NCBI RefSeq assembly: GCF_003130795.1
Contig: NZ_CP029359.1
Coordinates: 62,001-126,000 of the forward strand
DNA length: 64,000 bases
Source of the DNA: Azospirillum thermophilum
GTDB taxonomy: Bacteria > Pseudomonadota > Alphaproteobacteria > Azospirillales > Azospirillaceae
Direction of reading: 5' to 3'
Shown here: positions 31,963 to 42,281 of the stretch, in pieces
How positions within the stretch are numbered: position 1 is the first letter of the stretch
Layout: the number at the start of each line of letters is the position of its first letter
The notes under the pieces: model-generated
Seen by the model: only the letters and a program-made list of their open reading frames with translations
The model's database searches: none
Told to the model about the DNA's origin: nothing
Program-made: the position numbers and the translations under genes

Positions 31963-34900
31963 CTACAGCGCGATGAAGGCGACATAGGGGCTGTCGCCGC
32001 CGGTCGAGAAAGTGGTGGTCAGGGCGGAGCGCGCCATGCCGGAGAAGGTGATGCTGGCATCGACCGAGCCATTGCCGTCGATGTCGCAATGGACGGTAGC
32101 GCCCTTGAAGCCGTCGGCGCCGCCCATCTCCACCCAGCTCATCCGGGAGACGCCCTGGCGGAAGCCCCACAGCGTCGCCCACTCCCCACGCTCGTAGTCG
32201 GCGAGCGTGGACCAGGTGACCTGCGGATTCCGGCCGTCGACGAAGAACGTGTCCTTGCCGACCCCGCCGATCAGCCAGTTCGATCCCGATCCGCCATCCA
32301 GAACGTCATCGCCGGGACCGCCGGCCGCCGCGTCGTTCCCGCCCAGCAGGTTCAGGAAGTCGTTGCCGGACGAGCCGCCGACCACCTCGCCGCGCTCGTC
32401 GCCCAGATAGGCCCAGTCCAGATAGGAGACGGGTCCCCGATAGGCCTGCACCGCCGCCTTGCCCAGGACGCCGTCCACGATACGCTCGAACCACATGTCC
32501 CGATCCACAGGAAGGGCGGGTGCGGGCGGTGGCGCATCGCCGCCCGACGGACCGGACGGCACGGGCGGCGGCAGGGAGGGCGTGGGGGTCTGAATACCGC
32601 CCCCGCCATTGCCGCTGTTGCCGCCGGGCAGCGGGAGCGGCGACCGGGGCACCCCCATCGACGCCCAGTCCAGATCACGGAAGCCGAAGGCCAGGACGGT
32701 CGAGCCGGGCAACAGCCGGTAATCGCGGTTGTAGGCGTCGGCGAAGGCGGGATCGACGGTCCGGTCGCCCGGCCCGTAGCCGGCGATCTGGTCGAGGAGG
32801 TTGCCGTCCACCACCGTGCCGCTGCCGGCCGACAGCAGGGTGAGGTAGCTGCCCAGCGGCGACGTGCCGGAGATCAGGTTGCCGGTGACGGTGTTGTTGT
32901 AGGGCGTCCCGGCCGCCCCCGCGATCGGCACCCATTCGATGCGCAGGAAGTCCTCGTCGTTGCTCGCCAGGATGCCGAGGTTGTTGGTGACGAGGTTGTC
33001 GTGCCCGCCGTGGATCATCACGCTGGCCCAGGCGGTGTCGCGGAAGAAGTTGTCCCGGACGGTCACGCCGCTCGCCATGTCGTCGAGATAGACGCCGAAT
33101 CCCTTCTGCCCGACCAGCCAGCGGCCCGCGGAATCGGTGGCGAGCCCGCCGGCATGCTCCACCCAGTTGCCCTGGATCAGCGTGTTGGTGGCGATGCCGG
33201 AGCGGCCCAGCAGCTCGATGGCGCCGGAATCCGCCGTCTCCTCGCCGGTGTGGCGCACCCGGTTGTAGAGGATGCGGGTGTTGAGGTTGACGGTCGACGC
33301 GTCCCAGTTCTTCAGCGAGATGCCATAGCGCGCGGCATGGTCGATGTCGTTGTAGGCGATCTCGCTGTCGTTGACGCCGTAGCCCATGATGCCGGCGCCG
33401 CCCTTGCGGACCTCGCCGACATGCTGGATGCGGTTGCCGATGACCCGGTTGGCGTTGGACCGGCTTTCCAGCAGGATGCCGTTGATGCCCAGATGGTCCA
33501 GGTAGTTGCCGGACAGCAGGTTCCCGTCCGCCCCCTGGCGCAGCCGGATGGCGGTGCCGACGTTGAGGAAGCTGTTGCCGGCGATGCCGTTCCCGTCGGC
33601 CCCGACCAGCTCCAGCGCCGCCCCGTCGGTCAGGGCGTTGGCGAAGGTCAGCCCCTCCACCGTCACGCCGGTCGCCCCGGCCAGGCGGACCAGCGTGCCG
33701 AGCCGCGCGACCTCCACGCCGCGCCCGTCGAAGCCGTCTCCCGCCTGGATCACCAGCCGGCGGTCGGCCGCGCTGTAGGCGAACTCGCCCGGCTGGTCGA
33801 CATGGGCGGGGTTGCCCAGCAGCCGGAAGGTGGAGCCGTCGCGCAGCGTGGTCGGGGCGGCCGACTTGAAGGTGATGGTCCGGGTCGCCGTGTCGATGGA
33901 GGCCACCTCGACGATCCCGTCCTGCAGCCGCTCGGTGTCGAAGACCTGCAGCCGGCTGCCCGGCACGAGGTCGGCCGCGGCGACGTCGCCCTCGCGGTAG
34001 CGCAGGGCGGTCTTGCTGGCGCCGCCCGCCGCCGCGTCGGCGACGTACCAGCCGGTCCTGGGATCGGCCGGATCCCGGGCGGCCTTGGAAGCCAGGGAAT
34101 AGCGCACCCCCCCGACCGTCACGTCGAGCCCGGGCGCCGCCGCCAGCGGCGCGGAGTAGCGCCCCTGCCCGTCGGCGGAGAAGCCGGTGACCTGCTGGCC
34201 GCCGCTGATCACCGCCTGCTCGCCGGGATAGCCCAGGATCCGCACCCCGCTGTCGAGGCCGGTCAGCTCCAGCGTGCGGGTCAGGCTGTAGGTGCCCTCG
34301 CGCACGTAGGTGGTCTTGACGGCGCTGCCGCGCATCGCCGCCTGCGCCCGCTCCAGGCTGGCGAAGGGTCCGTCGGTGCCGTCGGCGTTGGGCGCGGCGA
34401 GGCGGCCGGACCAGCTGTCCTTGCCGTTGGCCGCGACGTAGAAGGCGGCGCCGGCCGGGACCGCCGCTGCCGAGGCGGTGCCCTGGAACAGCGGGGCGGC
34501 CACCGTCAGGTCCAGCCCGCCGGCCTGCAGCGGCGGCCCGCCGGCCGCCGCGAAGACGGTCCTGCCGTTGACGGTCACCGCGCCGACCTGCAGGCCGCCC
34601 GTACCGCCCTCCTGCCGGATCTGCACCCGGTGGGCCTGCGAGGGGTCGACCAGGGCGGTAAAGCCGTAGCTCTTCGCCCCGGCGCCGTCCGCCACCGCCT
34701 CGCCGACCGGCCGCCCGTCGAGCAGCACGGTGAAGCGCGGCGCCACGCCGTCCGCTGCGCCGCCGGCCGCCGTGACGGTGATGGGGACCGGGCGGGTGAT
34801 CACCTCCTCCGCCCGGGGCGGCGGGCGGACCACCGGCCCGTCGAACATCTCCTCGCCCAGGCCGAAGGACAGGGCGCCGCCCCAGTAGAGCCCGCTCTGG

Positions 34901-35250
34901 CCGCGGACCACGTCCTTGCCGTCCACCACCCCCTTGTCGTAGGTGGCGGAAAGGTCGGTGGCGGGGATCTCCTGTCCGCCCACCACGATCGAGCCGACGA
35001 ACAGGTTGCGGTCGACGCCGCCGGCCACCCCGTCATTGTCGTACCAGATGGTGATCCGGTGTCCGACGTCGGGATCGAGCTGGGTGCGGAAGCCGTAGGC
35101 GGCACTGCTGGTCGCCCATACGTTGGCGTCGCCGATCACCACGCCGTCGACCAGCAGCTTGAAATGCGGCGCCCGGCCGCCGGCCGCGACTCCCCAGGCG
35201 TTCACGATGATCGGCAGGTCGATCGATCTGCGGTCTGCGGTGGTGGTCAT
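31963..35250 (-). CDS. Secreted beta-helix protein with two CBM60-like modules and RTX tail
   Basis: A 1095-residue protein. Two Ca-dependent xylan-binding (CBM60-like) modules lie at about residues 8-95 and 165-240, each with HFKLLVDG or RFTVLLDG and a Tyr-Asn-Asp or related calcium loop. Residues 275-900 are a right-handed parallel beta-helix (IAGNSFLNVGTAI, NRVIGNRIQHVG, YGISLKNWD), the fold of pectate lyases and alginate epimerases. A Pro/Gly linker follows, then RTX repeats (GGNDAAAGGPGDDVLDGG) and an RTX-type C-terminus. There is no Sec signal, so type I export is likely. It may bind and remodel the cell's own or a plant polysaccharide. Confidence 0.83.
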   Translation of the reverse strand: MTTTADRRSIDLPIIVNAWGVAAGGRAPHFKLLVDGVVIGDANVWATSSAAYGFRTQLDPDVGHRITIWYDNDGVAGGVDRNLFVGSIVVGGQEIPATDLSATYDKGVVDGKDVVRGQSGLYWGGALSFGLGEEMFDGPVVRPPPRAEEVITRPVPITVTAAGGAADGVAPRFTVLLDGRPVGEAVADGAGAKSYGFTALVDPSQAHRVQIRQEGGTGGLQVGAVTVNGRTVFAAAGGPPLQAGGLDLTVAAPLFQGTASAAAVPAGAAFYVAANGKDSWSGRLAAPNADGTDGPFASLERAQAAMRGSAVKTTYVREGTYSLTRTLELTGLDSGVRILGYPGEQAVISGGQQVTGFSADGQGRYSAPLAAAPGLDVTVGGVRYSLASKAARDPADPRTGWYVADAAAGGASKTALRYREGDVAAADLVPGSRLQVFDTERLQDGIVEVASIDTATRTITFKSAAPTTLRDGSTFRLLGNPAHVDQPGEFAYSAADRRLVIQAGDGFDGRGVEVARLGTLVRLAGATGVTVEGLTFANALTDGAALELVGADGNGIAGNSFLNVGTAIRLRQGADGNLLSGNYLDHLGINGILLESRSNANRVIGNRIQHVGEVRKGGAGIMGYGVNDSEIAYNDIDHAARYGISLKNWDASTVNLNTRILYNRVRHTGEETADSGAIELLGRSGIATNTLIQGNWVEHAGGLATDSAGRWLVGQKGFGVYLDDMASGVTVRDNFFRDTAWASVMIHGGHDNLVTNNLGILASNDEDFLRIEWVPIAGAAGTPYNNTVTGNLISGTSPLGSYLTLLSAGSGTVVDGNLLDQIAGYGPGDRTVDPAFADAYNRDYRLLPGSTVLAFGFRDLDWASMGVPRSPLPLPGGNSGNGGGGIQTPTPSLPPPVPSGPSGGDAPPPAPALPVDRDMWFERIVDGVLGKAAVQAYRGPVSYLDWAYLGDERGEVVGGSSGNDFLNLLGGNDAAAGGPGDDVLDGGSGSNWLIGGVGKDTFFVDGRNPQVTWSTLADYERGEWATLWGFRQGVSRMSWVEMGGADGFKGATVHCDIDGNGSVDASITFSGMARSALTTTFSTGGDSPYVAFIAL

Positions 35251-35417
35251 GGCCGGTCCGAAAGGGGTTACCACCTGACGTTATTGCATACCCCTTTATT
35301 TCTCGCCTGTGATAACCACCCCGGCTCCGATCCGGTCACGGCCCCGTTCCGGACGGTCCGGGCCTGCGTCTCCTTCGGCTCTGGTGCGCGGACGGCAAGG
35401 TTGCTACTAGGTTGGGC

Positions 35418-36890
35418 ATGCGCGACCTTGCCCGTCACATCGACACCCTGTCCCACGCCCGCGTCCTGTGCGTCGGGGACGTCATGCTGGACCGCTTCAT
35501 CTACGGCGCGGTCGACCGCGTCTCCCCCGAGGCGCCCATCCCCATCCTGCGCGTCGAGCGCGAGGTGACGATGCTGGGCGGCGCCGGCAACGTGGCGGCC
35601 AACGCGCGCGCGCTGGGGGCCGCCTGCCGCTTCGTCTCGGTGGTCGGCGACGACCCGGCCGGGCTGGAGATCGCCGGCATCCTCGCGCGCGCCGCCGACA
35701 ACCACGAAGCCGGTGGTGGGGAAGCCGGTGGCGGCGGGCTGGTGACCGAGCCGGGGCGCCAGACCACCGTCAAGACCCGCTTCATCGCCGGCAGCCAGCA
35801 ACTCCTGCGGGCGGATGTCGAGACCGTCGCCCCCATCCGCTCCGAAGCCGCCGTGCTGGAGGCCGCGACGGCCGCCATGGCGGGCGCCGGGGCGGTCATC
35901 CTGTCCGACTACGGCAAGGGGGTGCTGACCGGGGATCTGGTGGCCCGCCTGATCGCGGCGGCGCGGGATGCCGGCCTGCCGGTCGTCGTCGATCCCAAGG
36001 GCAGCGACTATGCCCGCTACCGCGGGGCGGACGTGGTGACCCCCAACCGCAAGGAGCTGATGCAGGCGACGGGGATGCCGGCCGACAGCGACGCCCAGGT
36101 CGAGGCGGCCTGCCGGGCTCTGATCGGGCGCTGCGGCATCGGCGCCATCGTCGCCACCCGCAGCGAGCAGGGCATGTCGGTGGTGACCCGCGAGACGGCG
36201 GTGCACCTGCCGGCCGAGGCGCGCGAGGTGTTCGACGTCTCTGGCGCCGGCGACACGGTGGTGGCGACGCTGACCGCCGCCCTGGCGGCCGGAGCGGGGC
36301 TCGCCGACGCCGCCCGGCTCGCCAACCTCGCCGCCGGCATCGTGGTCGGCAAGGTCGGCACCGCCGTGGTGCGCGTTCCGGAATTGCTGGCCGCCCTGCA
36401 TGCCCAGGAATGGCGCCATGGCGAAGAGAAGGTCGCCACCCCGGAGGTGGCGGCCGAGCGGATCGCCCGCTGGCGGGCGCGGGGCAGGCGCATCGGCTTC
36501 ACCAACGGCTGCTTCGACCTGCTGCACCCCGGGCACATCTCGCTGCTGAACCAGGCGCGGGCCGCCTGCGACGTGCTGGTGGTCGGGCTGAACAGCGACG
36601 CCTCGGTGAAGCGGCTGAAGGGCGAGACGCGGCCGGTCCAGACCGAGACGGCGCGCGCCACCGTGCTGGCCTCGCTCGCCTGCGTCGACCTGGTGGTGAT
36701 CTTCGGCGAGGACACGCCGGAGGCGCTGATCCGCGCGCTGCGGCCGGACGTGCTGGTGAAGGGGGCGGACTACACCATCGCCACGGTGGTCGGCGCCGAC
36801 TTCGTGCAGAGCTACGGCGGCAAGGTGGTGCTGGCGGAGCTCGTCGAAGGACAGAGCACCACGGGCACCATCCGCCGGATGAAGGGCTGA
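35418..36890 (+). CDS. hldE: Bifunctional heptose 7-phosphate kinase / heptose 1-phosphate adenylyltransferase
   Basis: A 490-residue RfaE/HldE protein for ADP-heptose used in the LPS inner core. Residues 1-325 are a ribokinase-fold kinase: [38 protein letters not shown] and the anion hole/catalytic [12 protein letters not shown]. Residues 345-490 are a cytidylyltransferase-like nucleotidyltransferase: [31 protein letters not shown] and [11 protein letters not shown]. The kinase here gives the beta-1-phosphate, unlike HddA, so the cell runs both heptose pathways. ATG 35418 is chosen; TTG 35412 is an alternative two codons upstream. The kinase domain has a Gly/Glu-rich insertion ([11 protein letters not shown]). 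Confidence 0.95.
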   Translation: MRDLARHIDTLSHARVLCVGDVMLDRFIYGAVDRVSPEAPIPILRVEREVTMLGGAGNVAANARALGAACRFVSVVGDDPAGLEIAGILARAADNHEAGGGEAGGGGLVTEPGRQTTVKTRFIAGSQQLLRADVETVAPIRSEAAVLEAATAAMAGAGAVILSDYGKGVLTGDLVARLIAAARDAGLPVVVDPKGSDYARYRGADVVTPNRKELMQATGMPADSDAQVEAACRALIGRCGIGAIVATRSEQGMSVVTRETAVHLPAEAREVFDVSGAGDTVVATLTAALAAGAGLADAARLANLAAGIVVGKVGTAVVRVPELLAALHAQEWRHGEEKVATPEVAAERIARWRARGRRIGFTNGCFDLLHPGHISLLNQARAACDVLVVGLNSDASVKRLKGETRPVQTETARATVLASLACVDLVVIFGEDTPEALIRALRPDVLVKGADYTIATVVGADFVQSYGGKVVLAELVEGQSTTGTIRRMKG

Positions 36891-37041
36891 AGCGGACGGC
36901 GCGGCGCGCCGGGAGTACCCATCAGGCCCCGGCGATGATCCCTCCAGGCTATTGCGGCGCGGCGGCGGACCGTCGACTTGATCGCCGTCGGAAGGGCCGG
37001 CGTCCCCGCCGCCCTCCCCCACAGCCTTGGAAGGACATCTC

Positions 37042-39033
37042 ATGGCGTCCGCACAGATGCATGGGACGGGGGTGCGGCCCGTCCGGCTCCCGCCGGCCCG
37101 GAGCGTTCTCCTCCTGCTGGCCGCCCTCTGCCTGACCGCCGGACCGGCGGCGGCGCAGGAGCGTGCCCTCTACGTCGCGGCCGACGGGAACGACGGCTGG
37201 TCGGGGCGGCTGTCCCGCCCCAGCCCGGACGGCCGGGACGGCCCCTTCGCCACGCTGGGCCGGGCCGTGGAGGCCTCGCGGGCGGGCGGCGTCAAGGCGA
37301 TCTACCTGCGGCGCGGCACCTACCGGCTCGACCGGACGCTGGTGCTGGGACCGCAGGACGACGGGCTGCTGCTCGCCGCCGCGCAGGGGGAAAGCGCGGT
37401 GCTGAGCGGCGGCGAGCCGGTCGGCCCGCTTTCCCCGGCGGGCAAGGGCCTGGTCTCCGCCCCGATGGCGCGGGATCCGGGGCTCGATCTCTTCGCCGAC
37501 GGGCGCCGGCTGCGGCCGGCCACCGCCGAGAACCGCAACGCCGGCGACCCCGAGCTCGCCGACTGGTTCCATGGAGGCCCCGCGGCGGCCGGCCCCCACA
37601 AGCGGCGCTTCCGCTTCGACGGCGCCGACCTGCGCCCCTCCGACCGTTCCCCCGGCGTGCGCATCCAGGTGCTCGACCGCGAACGGATGGCCGACGACAT
37701 CCGCCGCATCGCCGCCCTCGACCCGGCGAGCCGGGAGGTGGAACTCGACCGCGACGCCTGGTACCCGCTGCGCGACGGCACGACCTACCGGGTGCTCGGC
37801 CGGCCGGAGGATCTGCGCCGTCCCGGCCAGTTCGCCTGGGATCCGGGGAGCGGCCCGAACGGTGGGCGCCTCCTGCTGCGGCCGGCCGGCAGGACGCCGG
37901 GCAGCGTGGTGGTCGCCCGGCTCGGCACGCTGCTGCGCCTGGAAGGGGCGCGGTCGGTCAGCGTGCGCGGGCTGGACTTCCGCGACGTGCCCTACGACGG
38001 CAAGGCGGTGGTGGTGAAGGGCGGCGGCGGCCACCGCTTCCAGGCCAACCGGTTCGCCGGGGTCGGCACGGCCATCTCGCTCGACGGCTCGTCGGGCAAC
38101 CGGCTGGAACGGAACCTGATGGAGGATCTGGGCCGCACCGGCATCGAGATGACCGGCGGCAGCAACGACAACCGCATCGTCGCCAACACCATCCGCAACG
38201 TCGGCGAGGTGACCTTCTTCGGCGGCGGCATCATGGCGTCGGCGGCCAGCCGCACCCTGATCGCCAACAACGAGATCGCCGGCGCCGCGCGCTACGGCAT
38301 CTCGATCAAGAACTGGAACCGCGACACCATCTCCACCGACAACGTGATCGAGTACAACCGCATCACCGACACCGCGCGGGTGACCGCCGACGCCGGCGCC
38401 ATCGAGACGCTCGGCCGCAGCGACGTCGACACCCGCACCGTCATCCGCTTCAACGACATCCGCCGCACCGGCGGGCTGGCGGTCGACGCCTCGGGCCGCT
38501 GGCTGAAGCGCTACAAGGGCTTCGGCATCTATCTCGACGACCTGACCAACGGCGTGCGGGTGGAGGGCAACTTCCTGATGGACACCGGCATGGCGGGCGT
38601 CTTCATCCACGGCGGCGACGACAATGTGGTGGAGAACAACGTCGCGGTGCTGACCCGGCCGAACGACCGCTTCGTACGGCTGGAATGGGTGCCCCAGGCC
38701 AAGGAGGCCGGCCGGCTGCAGAACAACCGCATCCTGCGCAACGTGATCGAGGCGAGGGTCCCCGTCGAGCGCTACTGGGACAACATCAGCGGCGGCTCGC
38801 CGGTCGTCGACTACAACGTCCTCAGCAACGCGCCGCGCTACCGCCCGCCGTCCGACCCGCCGCCGGGCGGCGACCGGCCGGAGGCCAACTCGCTGGCCGC
38901 CGACCCGCAGTTCGTCGATCCGCGCGCCGGCAACTTCGCCCTGCGCGCCGGTTCCCCCGCCGCCGCGGTCGGCTTCCGTCCGATCCCGTGGAAGCGCATC
39001 GGGCCGGAGGGCTGGCGCCCGCAGGACGATTGA
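37042..39033 (+). CDS. Sec-exported right-handed beta-helix protein
   Basis: A 663-residue protein with a signal peptide: basic N-terminus, then VLLLLAALCLTAGPAAAQ with cleavage probably after AAA. The mature part starts ALYVAADGNDGWSGR and is a parallel beta-helix with many N-R-I ladder turns (NRIVANTIRNVGEV, NVIEYNRITDTA, GIYLDDLTNGV). It closely resembles the helix parts of the proteins at 31963-35250 and 39156-42281 (shared DGPFA-L motif, YGIS-KNW, GRS-V) but has no CBM or RTX modules. A periplasmic or surface polysaccharide lyase/epimerase role is likely. GGAAGGA lies 6 nt before the ATG. Confidence 0.85.
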   Translation: MASAQMHGTGVRPVRLPPARSVLLLLAALCLTAGPAAAQERALYVAADGNDGWSGRLSRPSPDGRDGPFATLGRAVEASRAGGVKAIYLRRGTYRLDRTLVLGPQDDGLLLAAAQGESAVLSGGEPVGPLSPAGKGLVSAPMARDPGLDLFADGRRLRPATAENRNAGDPELADWFHGGPAAAGPHKRRFRFDGADLRPSDRSPGVRIQVLDRERMADDIRRIAALDPASREVELDRDAWYPLRDGTTYRVLGRPEDLRRPGQFAWDPGSGPNGGRLLLRPAGRTPGSVVVARLGTLLRLEGARSVSVRGLDFRDVPYDGKAVVVKGGGGHRFQANRFAGVGTAISLDGSSGNRLERNLMEDLGRTGIEMTGGSNDNRIVANTIRNVGEVTFFGGGIMASAASRTLIANNEIAGAARYGISIKNWNRDTISTDNVIEYNRITDTARVTADAGAIETLGRSDVDTRTVIRFNDIRRTGGLAVDASGRWLKRYKGFGIYLDDLTNGVRVEGNFLMDTGMAGVFIHGGDDNVVENNVAVLTRPNDRFVRLEWVPQAKEAGRLQNNRILRNVIEARVPVERYWDNISGGSPVVDYNVLSNAPRYRPPSDPPPGGDRPEANSLAADPQFVDPRAGNFALRAGSPAAAVGFRPIPWKRIGPEGWRPQDD

Positions 39034-39044
39034 GGCCCCGCGGA

Positions 39045-39073
39045 CCGGGCCGGACCGGGAGAGACCGGCCCGG
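39045..39073. terminator. GC-rich hairpin between convergent beta-helix genes
   Basis: CCGGGCCGG (39045-39053) and CCGGCCCGG (39065-39073) form a perfect 9-bp stem with an 11-nt loop, 11 bp after the stop of the 37042 gene. No T tract follows, so termination is only suggested by position. Confidence 0.35.
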
Positions 39074-39149
39074 ACAGGGAAACGGCGCTGCCCGGCTCAT
39101 GCCGGACCGCGCCGTCCTGCGTTCCGCCGACCGGGACAAGCCCGGAAGG

Positions 39150-39174
39150 GCCCGATCAGAAGAGATGATCGGGC
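39150..39174. terminator. Hairpin spanning the stop codon of the convergent beta-helix gene
   Basis: GCCCGATCA (39150-39158) and TGATCGGGC (39166-39174) pair perfectly with a 7-nt loop. The stem contains the stop codon of the - strand gene. It may act as an RNA 3'-end structure; there is no T tract. Confidence 0.35.
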
Positions 39175-42100
39175 GCCAGCTCGCCCTGGCCGGCGACATG
39201 GTTGCCCATGAACTCCCACTCCAGGTCCGAGATGCCCATGGCGAGCGCCTTGGAGCCCGCCTGCAGGCTGTAGTCGCCGGCCAGACGGTTGGTGAACAGC
39301 GGGTTGCCCAGCACGTCGCCGCTGCCGTAGGCCGGGGCGTTGGCGACGAAGTTCTTGTTGATGACCGGGTTGTTGGCGCTCCACAGCTCGACATAGTCGT
39401 CGAGCGGCAGCTCGCCGTAGACCAGGTTGCCGGTGATGGTGTTGTTGTAGGGCACCGCCTTCGCCCCGTGGGTCGGGCTGGCGCTGCCGACCCGGATGAA
39501 GTCCTCCTGGTTGCTGGCCAGGACGGCGAAATTGCCCTTCACCACGTTGTTGTCGCCGCCGTGGATGAAGACGCTGTTCCAGCCGGTCTCCTTGATGAAG
39601 TTCTGCGCCACGGTGGTGCCGCCGGACATGTCGTCGAGATAGATGCCGAAGCCCTTCTGGTCGTGCACCCACTGGCCGGACGTGCTGGTGGCGAGGCCGT
39701 GCGCCCCTTCGATGTAATTGCCGCGGATGATGGTGCCGGTGTTGACGCTGGAGCGCCCCAGCGTCTCGATGGCGCCGGCGTCGGCGGTCTCGCGGACGGT
39801 GTCGGTGACCCGGTTGTACTCGATCACGTTGTTGTAGTTGAGCGTCGTGTCGCTCCAGTTCTTCAGCGAGATGCCGTAGCGCGCGCTGTCCGAGATGTCG
39901 TTGTGCGAGATGACGTTGTTGCTGACGCCGGCTCCCATCACGCCGGCGACGTGCTTGTAGATCTCGCCGATGTGGGAGATGTCGTTGCCGCTGATGCGGT
40001 TGCCGTTGCTGCCGCCCGTCATGTTCACGCCGTGGCGGGCGAGATGCTCCATGTCGTTGCCGAAGACCAGGTTGTTGGACGACCCGTTCTTCAGCGCGAT
40101 GCCGGTGCCGACGTTGAGGAAGTCGTTGTTGCTGATGTGGTTTCCGGACGCCTTGCTCAGCACCAGCGCCTCGCCGGTAGCCAGCGTGTTGGTGAAGGTC
40201 AGCCCCTCGAGCGTGACGCCCTTGGCCTCGGTCAGGCGGACCAGCGTGCCGAGCCGCGCGACCTCGACCCCCTCCTGCTGGAAGCTGGTGGGATGCTCCG
40301 GCTTGAAGACCAGCTTGCCGTCGGACTCCCGCCAGGCGAACTCGCCGGCCTTGTTGACGTGGCCCGGGTTGTCGAGCAGGCGGAAGGTGGCGCCGTTGTG
40401 GATCTCGAAGCCGGCCGAGCTCTTGAAGGTGAGGGTGCGGGTCGCCGTGTTGATGGAGGCGACCTCGACGATGGCGTCCTCCAGCCGCTCGAAATCCATG
40501 ATCTGGATCCTGGTGCCGGGGGCGATGTCGCTGCGGGCGATCTCGGTGCCGTGGTAGCGCAGGGAGGAGCCGCGGGGACCTTCGGCGGCGGCATCGGCGA
40601 AGTACCAGCCGGCCGTCACGTCGTCATGGCTCCAGTTGCCCTTCTCGGCCAGACGCTGGCGCACGCCGCCGATGCTGAGGTCGAGGTCGGTCGCGGTGGC
40701 GAGCTTGGCCGAATAGACGCCGTTGCCCTCGCTGGTGAAGCCCTTGACCACCTGGCCGCCGCTCAGCGTCGCCTTCTCGCCGTTGTAGGCCTTGAAGCTG
40801 TGGCCGTTGTCCTGCGCCGTCAGCTCCAGCGTCTTGGTCAGGTGATAGGTGCCGCCGCGGACGTAGGTGGTGTCGATGCTGCTGGCCCGCATGGCGGCCT
40901 GCGCCTTCTCCAGGCTGGCGAAGGGGCCGTCGGTGCCGTCGGCGTTGGGGGCGGCGAGCTTGCCCGACCAGCTGTCCTTGCCGTTGGTGGCGACGTAGAA
41001 GGCCGCGGCGGCCGGCGGCTTGCTCGCCACCGTGCTGGTGAAGGTGCTGGCCGGCACGCTGAAGTCGAGGGCGCCGTTGGACAGCAGGGCGCGCGTCCCG
41101 GCGACCACGTCCTTGCCGTCGAGCGCCCCCTTGTCATAGACGACGCCCGTCGCGGTCGAGGCGATGGTGCGGCCATTCACCGTCAGGGAGTCGACGTAGA
41201 GGTTGCGGTCCTGGGTGCTGCTGTAGGCGTCGTTGTCGTAGACGACCTGGATATGGTGGGCTTTGGTCGGGTCGACCGCCGCCTTGAAGCTGTAGGTCTG
41301 GGTGGCGGCGGTGGCGTTGGCCTCGCCGACCAGATGCCCGTCGACCATCAGCTTGAAGTGGGCCGGAATGCCGTTGTAGGAGGTGCCGGAGGCCTTCACC
41401 GCCAGATCGATCATCTTGGTCGGGGTGTTGTCGTCCGACGGCTTCTGCACGACGGGGGCCGGGCCGTTGAAATAGCTCTCGGGCAGGCCGAAGGTCAGCG
41501 CCCCGCCCCAGAACAGCCCTTCCTGGCCCGGAACGACATACTGCGAGTCGACGGGTCCCTTGTCGTAGGAGGCGTACTGGCTGGTCGAGGCGACGAACTG
41601 CCCGTCGACCTTGATGCCCTTGACGAACAGGTCGCGGCCGGGGGCGTCGTTGGGATAGATGATCTGGATCTTGTGCGGCTCGTTCGGGTCGCCCTTGATC
41701 GTGAACTTGTAGTCGGTCGGGCTGGTCGCCTTGACGTCCACCTGCGCGACCAGCTTGTCGTCCACCAGCAGCTTGAACAGCGGGGGCACCCAGTGGCTGC
41801 CGTTGCGCCAGGCGGTGACCGTCAGGGCGTAGGTGTCGTCGACCGGGGCCGTCTCGGCCGGAACGGCCGGCGTGGGGAAGTGCGAGGCCGGCAGGTCGAC
41901 GTTCAGCGCCCCGCCCCAATAGAGCCCTTCCTGCCCGGCGGTGACGTCGCGCCCGTCCAGGGCGCCGCGGTCGTAGCGGACGGAGCCGTGGGTGACCGGG
42001 ATGTCCATGCCGTTGATCTCGAAGGACCGGACGAACAGGTTGCGGTCCATGCCGTTGATCAGCGCGTCGTTGTCGTAATGGAGCTGCAGCCGGTGCGCCT

Positions 42101-42281
42101 GGTCGGCGGCAACCTTGGCGGTGAACTCGTAACGGCCCGGCGTGGCCGAATTCACGCTGGCCTGGCCGATTTCCTGACCGTCGAGCCGCAGGACGAACCG
42201 AGGCCATACTCCTCCTGCAGCGGCCCCCCAGGCATTGATGGCGAACTTCACGTCGATCAGGCCGGATGTGGTCGAAGCCAT
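39156..42281 (-). CDS. Beta-helix protein with three CBM60-like modules
   Basis: A 1041-residue paralogue of the 31963-35250 protein. Three CBM60-like modules occupy about residues 8-95, 155-235 and 285-370; each has an (F/L)-x-L-x-(V/L)-D-x core and a YDND/YPND calcium loop before DRNL or RDLF. The rest is a right-handed beta-helix that begins FYVATNGKDSWSGKLAAPN and shows repeated ISNNDFLNVGTGI and VIEYNRVTDTV turns. There is no signal peptide and no RTX block; the C-terminus ends ELAPDHLF, so export may be by type I secretion with an unusual tail or by another route. An AAGGGG site precedes the start at 42281. Confidence 0.82.
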   Translation of the reverse strand: MASTTSGLIDVKFAINAWGAAAGGVWPRFVLRLDGQEIGQASVNSATPGRYEFTAKVAADQAHRLQLHYDNDALINGMDRNLFVRSFEINGMDIPVTHGSVRYDRGALDGRDVTAGQEGLYWGGALNVDLPASHFPTPAVPAETAPVDDTYALTVTAWRNGSHWVPPLFKLLVDDKLVAQVDVKATSPTDYKFTIKGDPNEPHKIQIIYPNDAPGRDLFVKGIKVDGQFVASTSQYASYDKGPVDSQYVVPGQEGLFWGGALTFGLPESYFNGPAPVVQKPSDDNTPTKMIDLAVKASGTSYNGIPAHFKLMVDGHLVGEANATAATQTYSFKAAVDPTKAHHIQVVYDNDAYSSTQDRNLYVDSLTVNGRTIASTATGVVYDKGALDGKDVVAGTRALLSNGALDFSVPASTFTSTVASKPPAAAAFYVATNGKDSWSGKLAAPNADGTDGPFASLEKAQAAMRASSIDTTYVRGGTYHLTKTLELTAQDNGHSFKAYNGEKATLSGGQVVKGFTSEGNGVYSAKLATATDLDLSIGGVRQRLAEKGNWSHDDVTAGWYFADAAAEGPRGSSLRYHGTEIARSDIAPGTRIQIMDFERLEDAIVEVASINTATRTLTFKSSAGFEIHNGATFRLLDNPGHVNKAGEFAWRESDGKLVFKPEHPTSFQQEGVEVARLGTLVRLTEAKGVTLEGLTFTNTLATGEALVLSKASGNHISNNDFLNVGTGIALKNGSSNNLVFGNDMEHLARHGVNMTGGSNGNRISGNDISHIGEIYKHVAGVMGAGVSNNVISHNDISDSARYGISLKNWSDTTLNYNNVIEYNRVTDTVRETADAGAIETLGRSSVNTGTIIRGNYIEGAHGLATSTSGQWVHDQKGFGIYLDDMSGGTTVAQNFIKETGWNSVFIHGGDNNVVKGNFAVLASNQEDFIRVGSASPTHGAKAVPYNNTITGNLVYGELPLDDYVELWSANNPVINKNFVANAPAYGSGDVLGNPLFTNRLAGDYSLQAGSKALAMGISDLEWEFMGNHVAGQGELAPDHLF

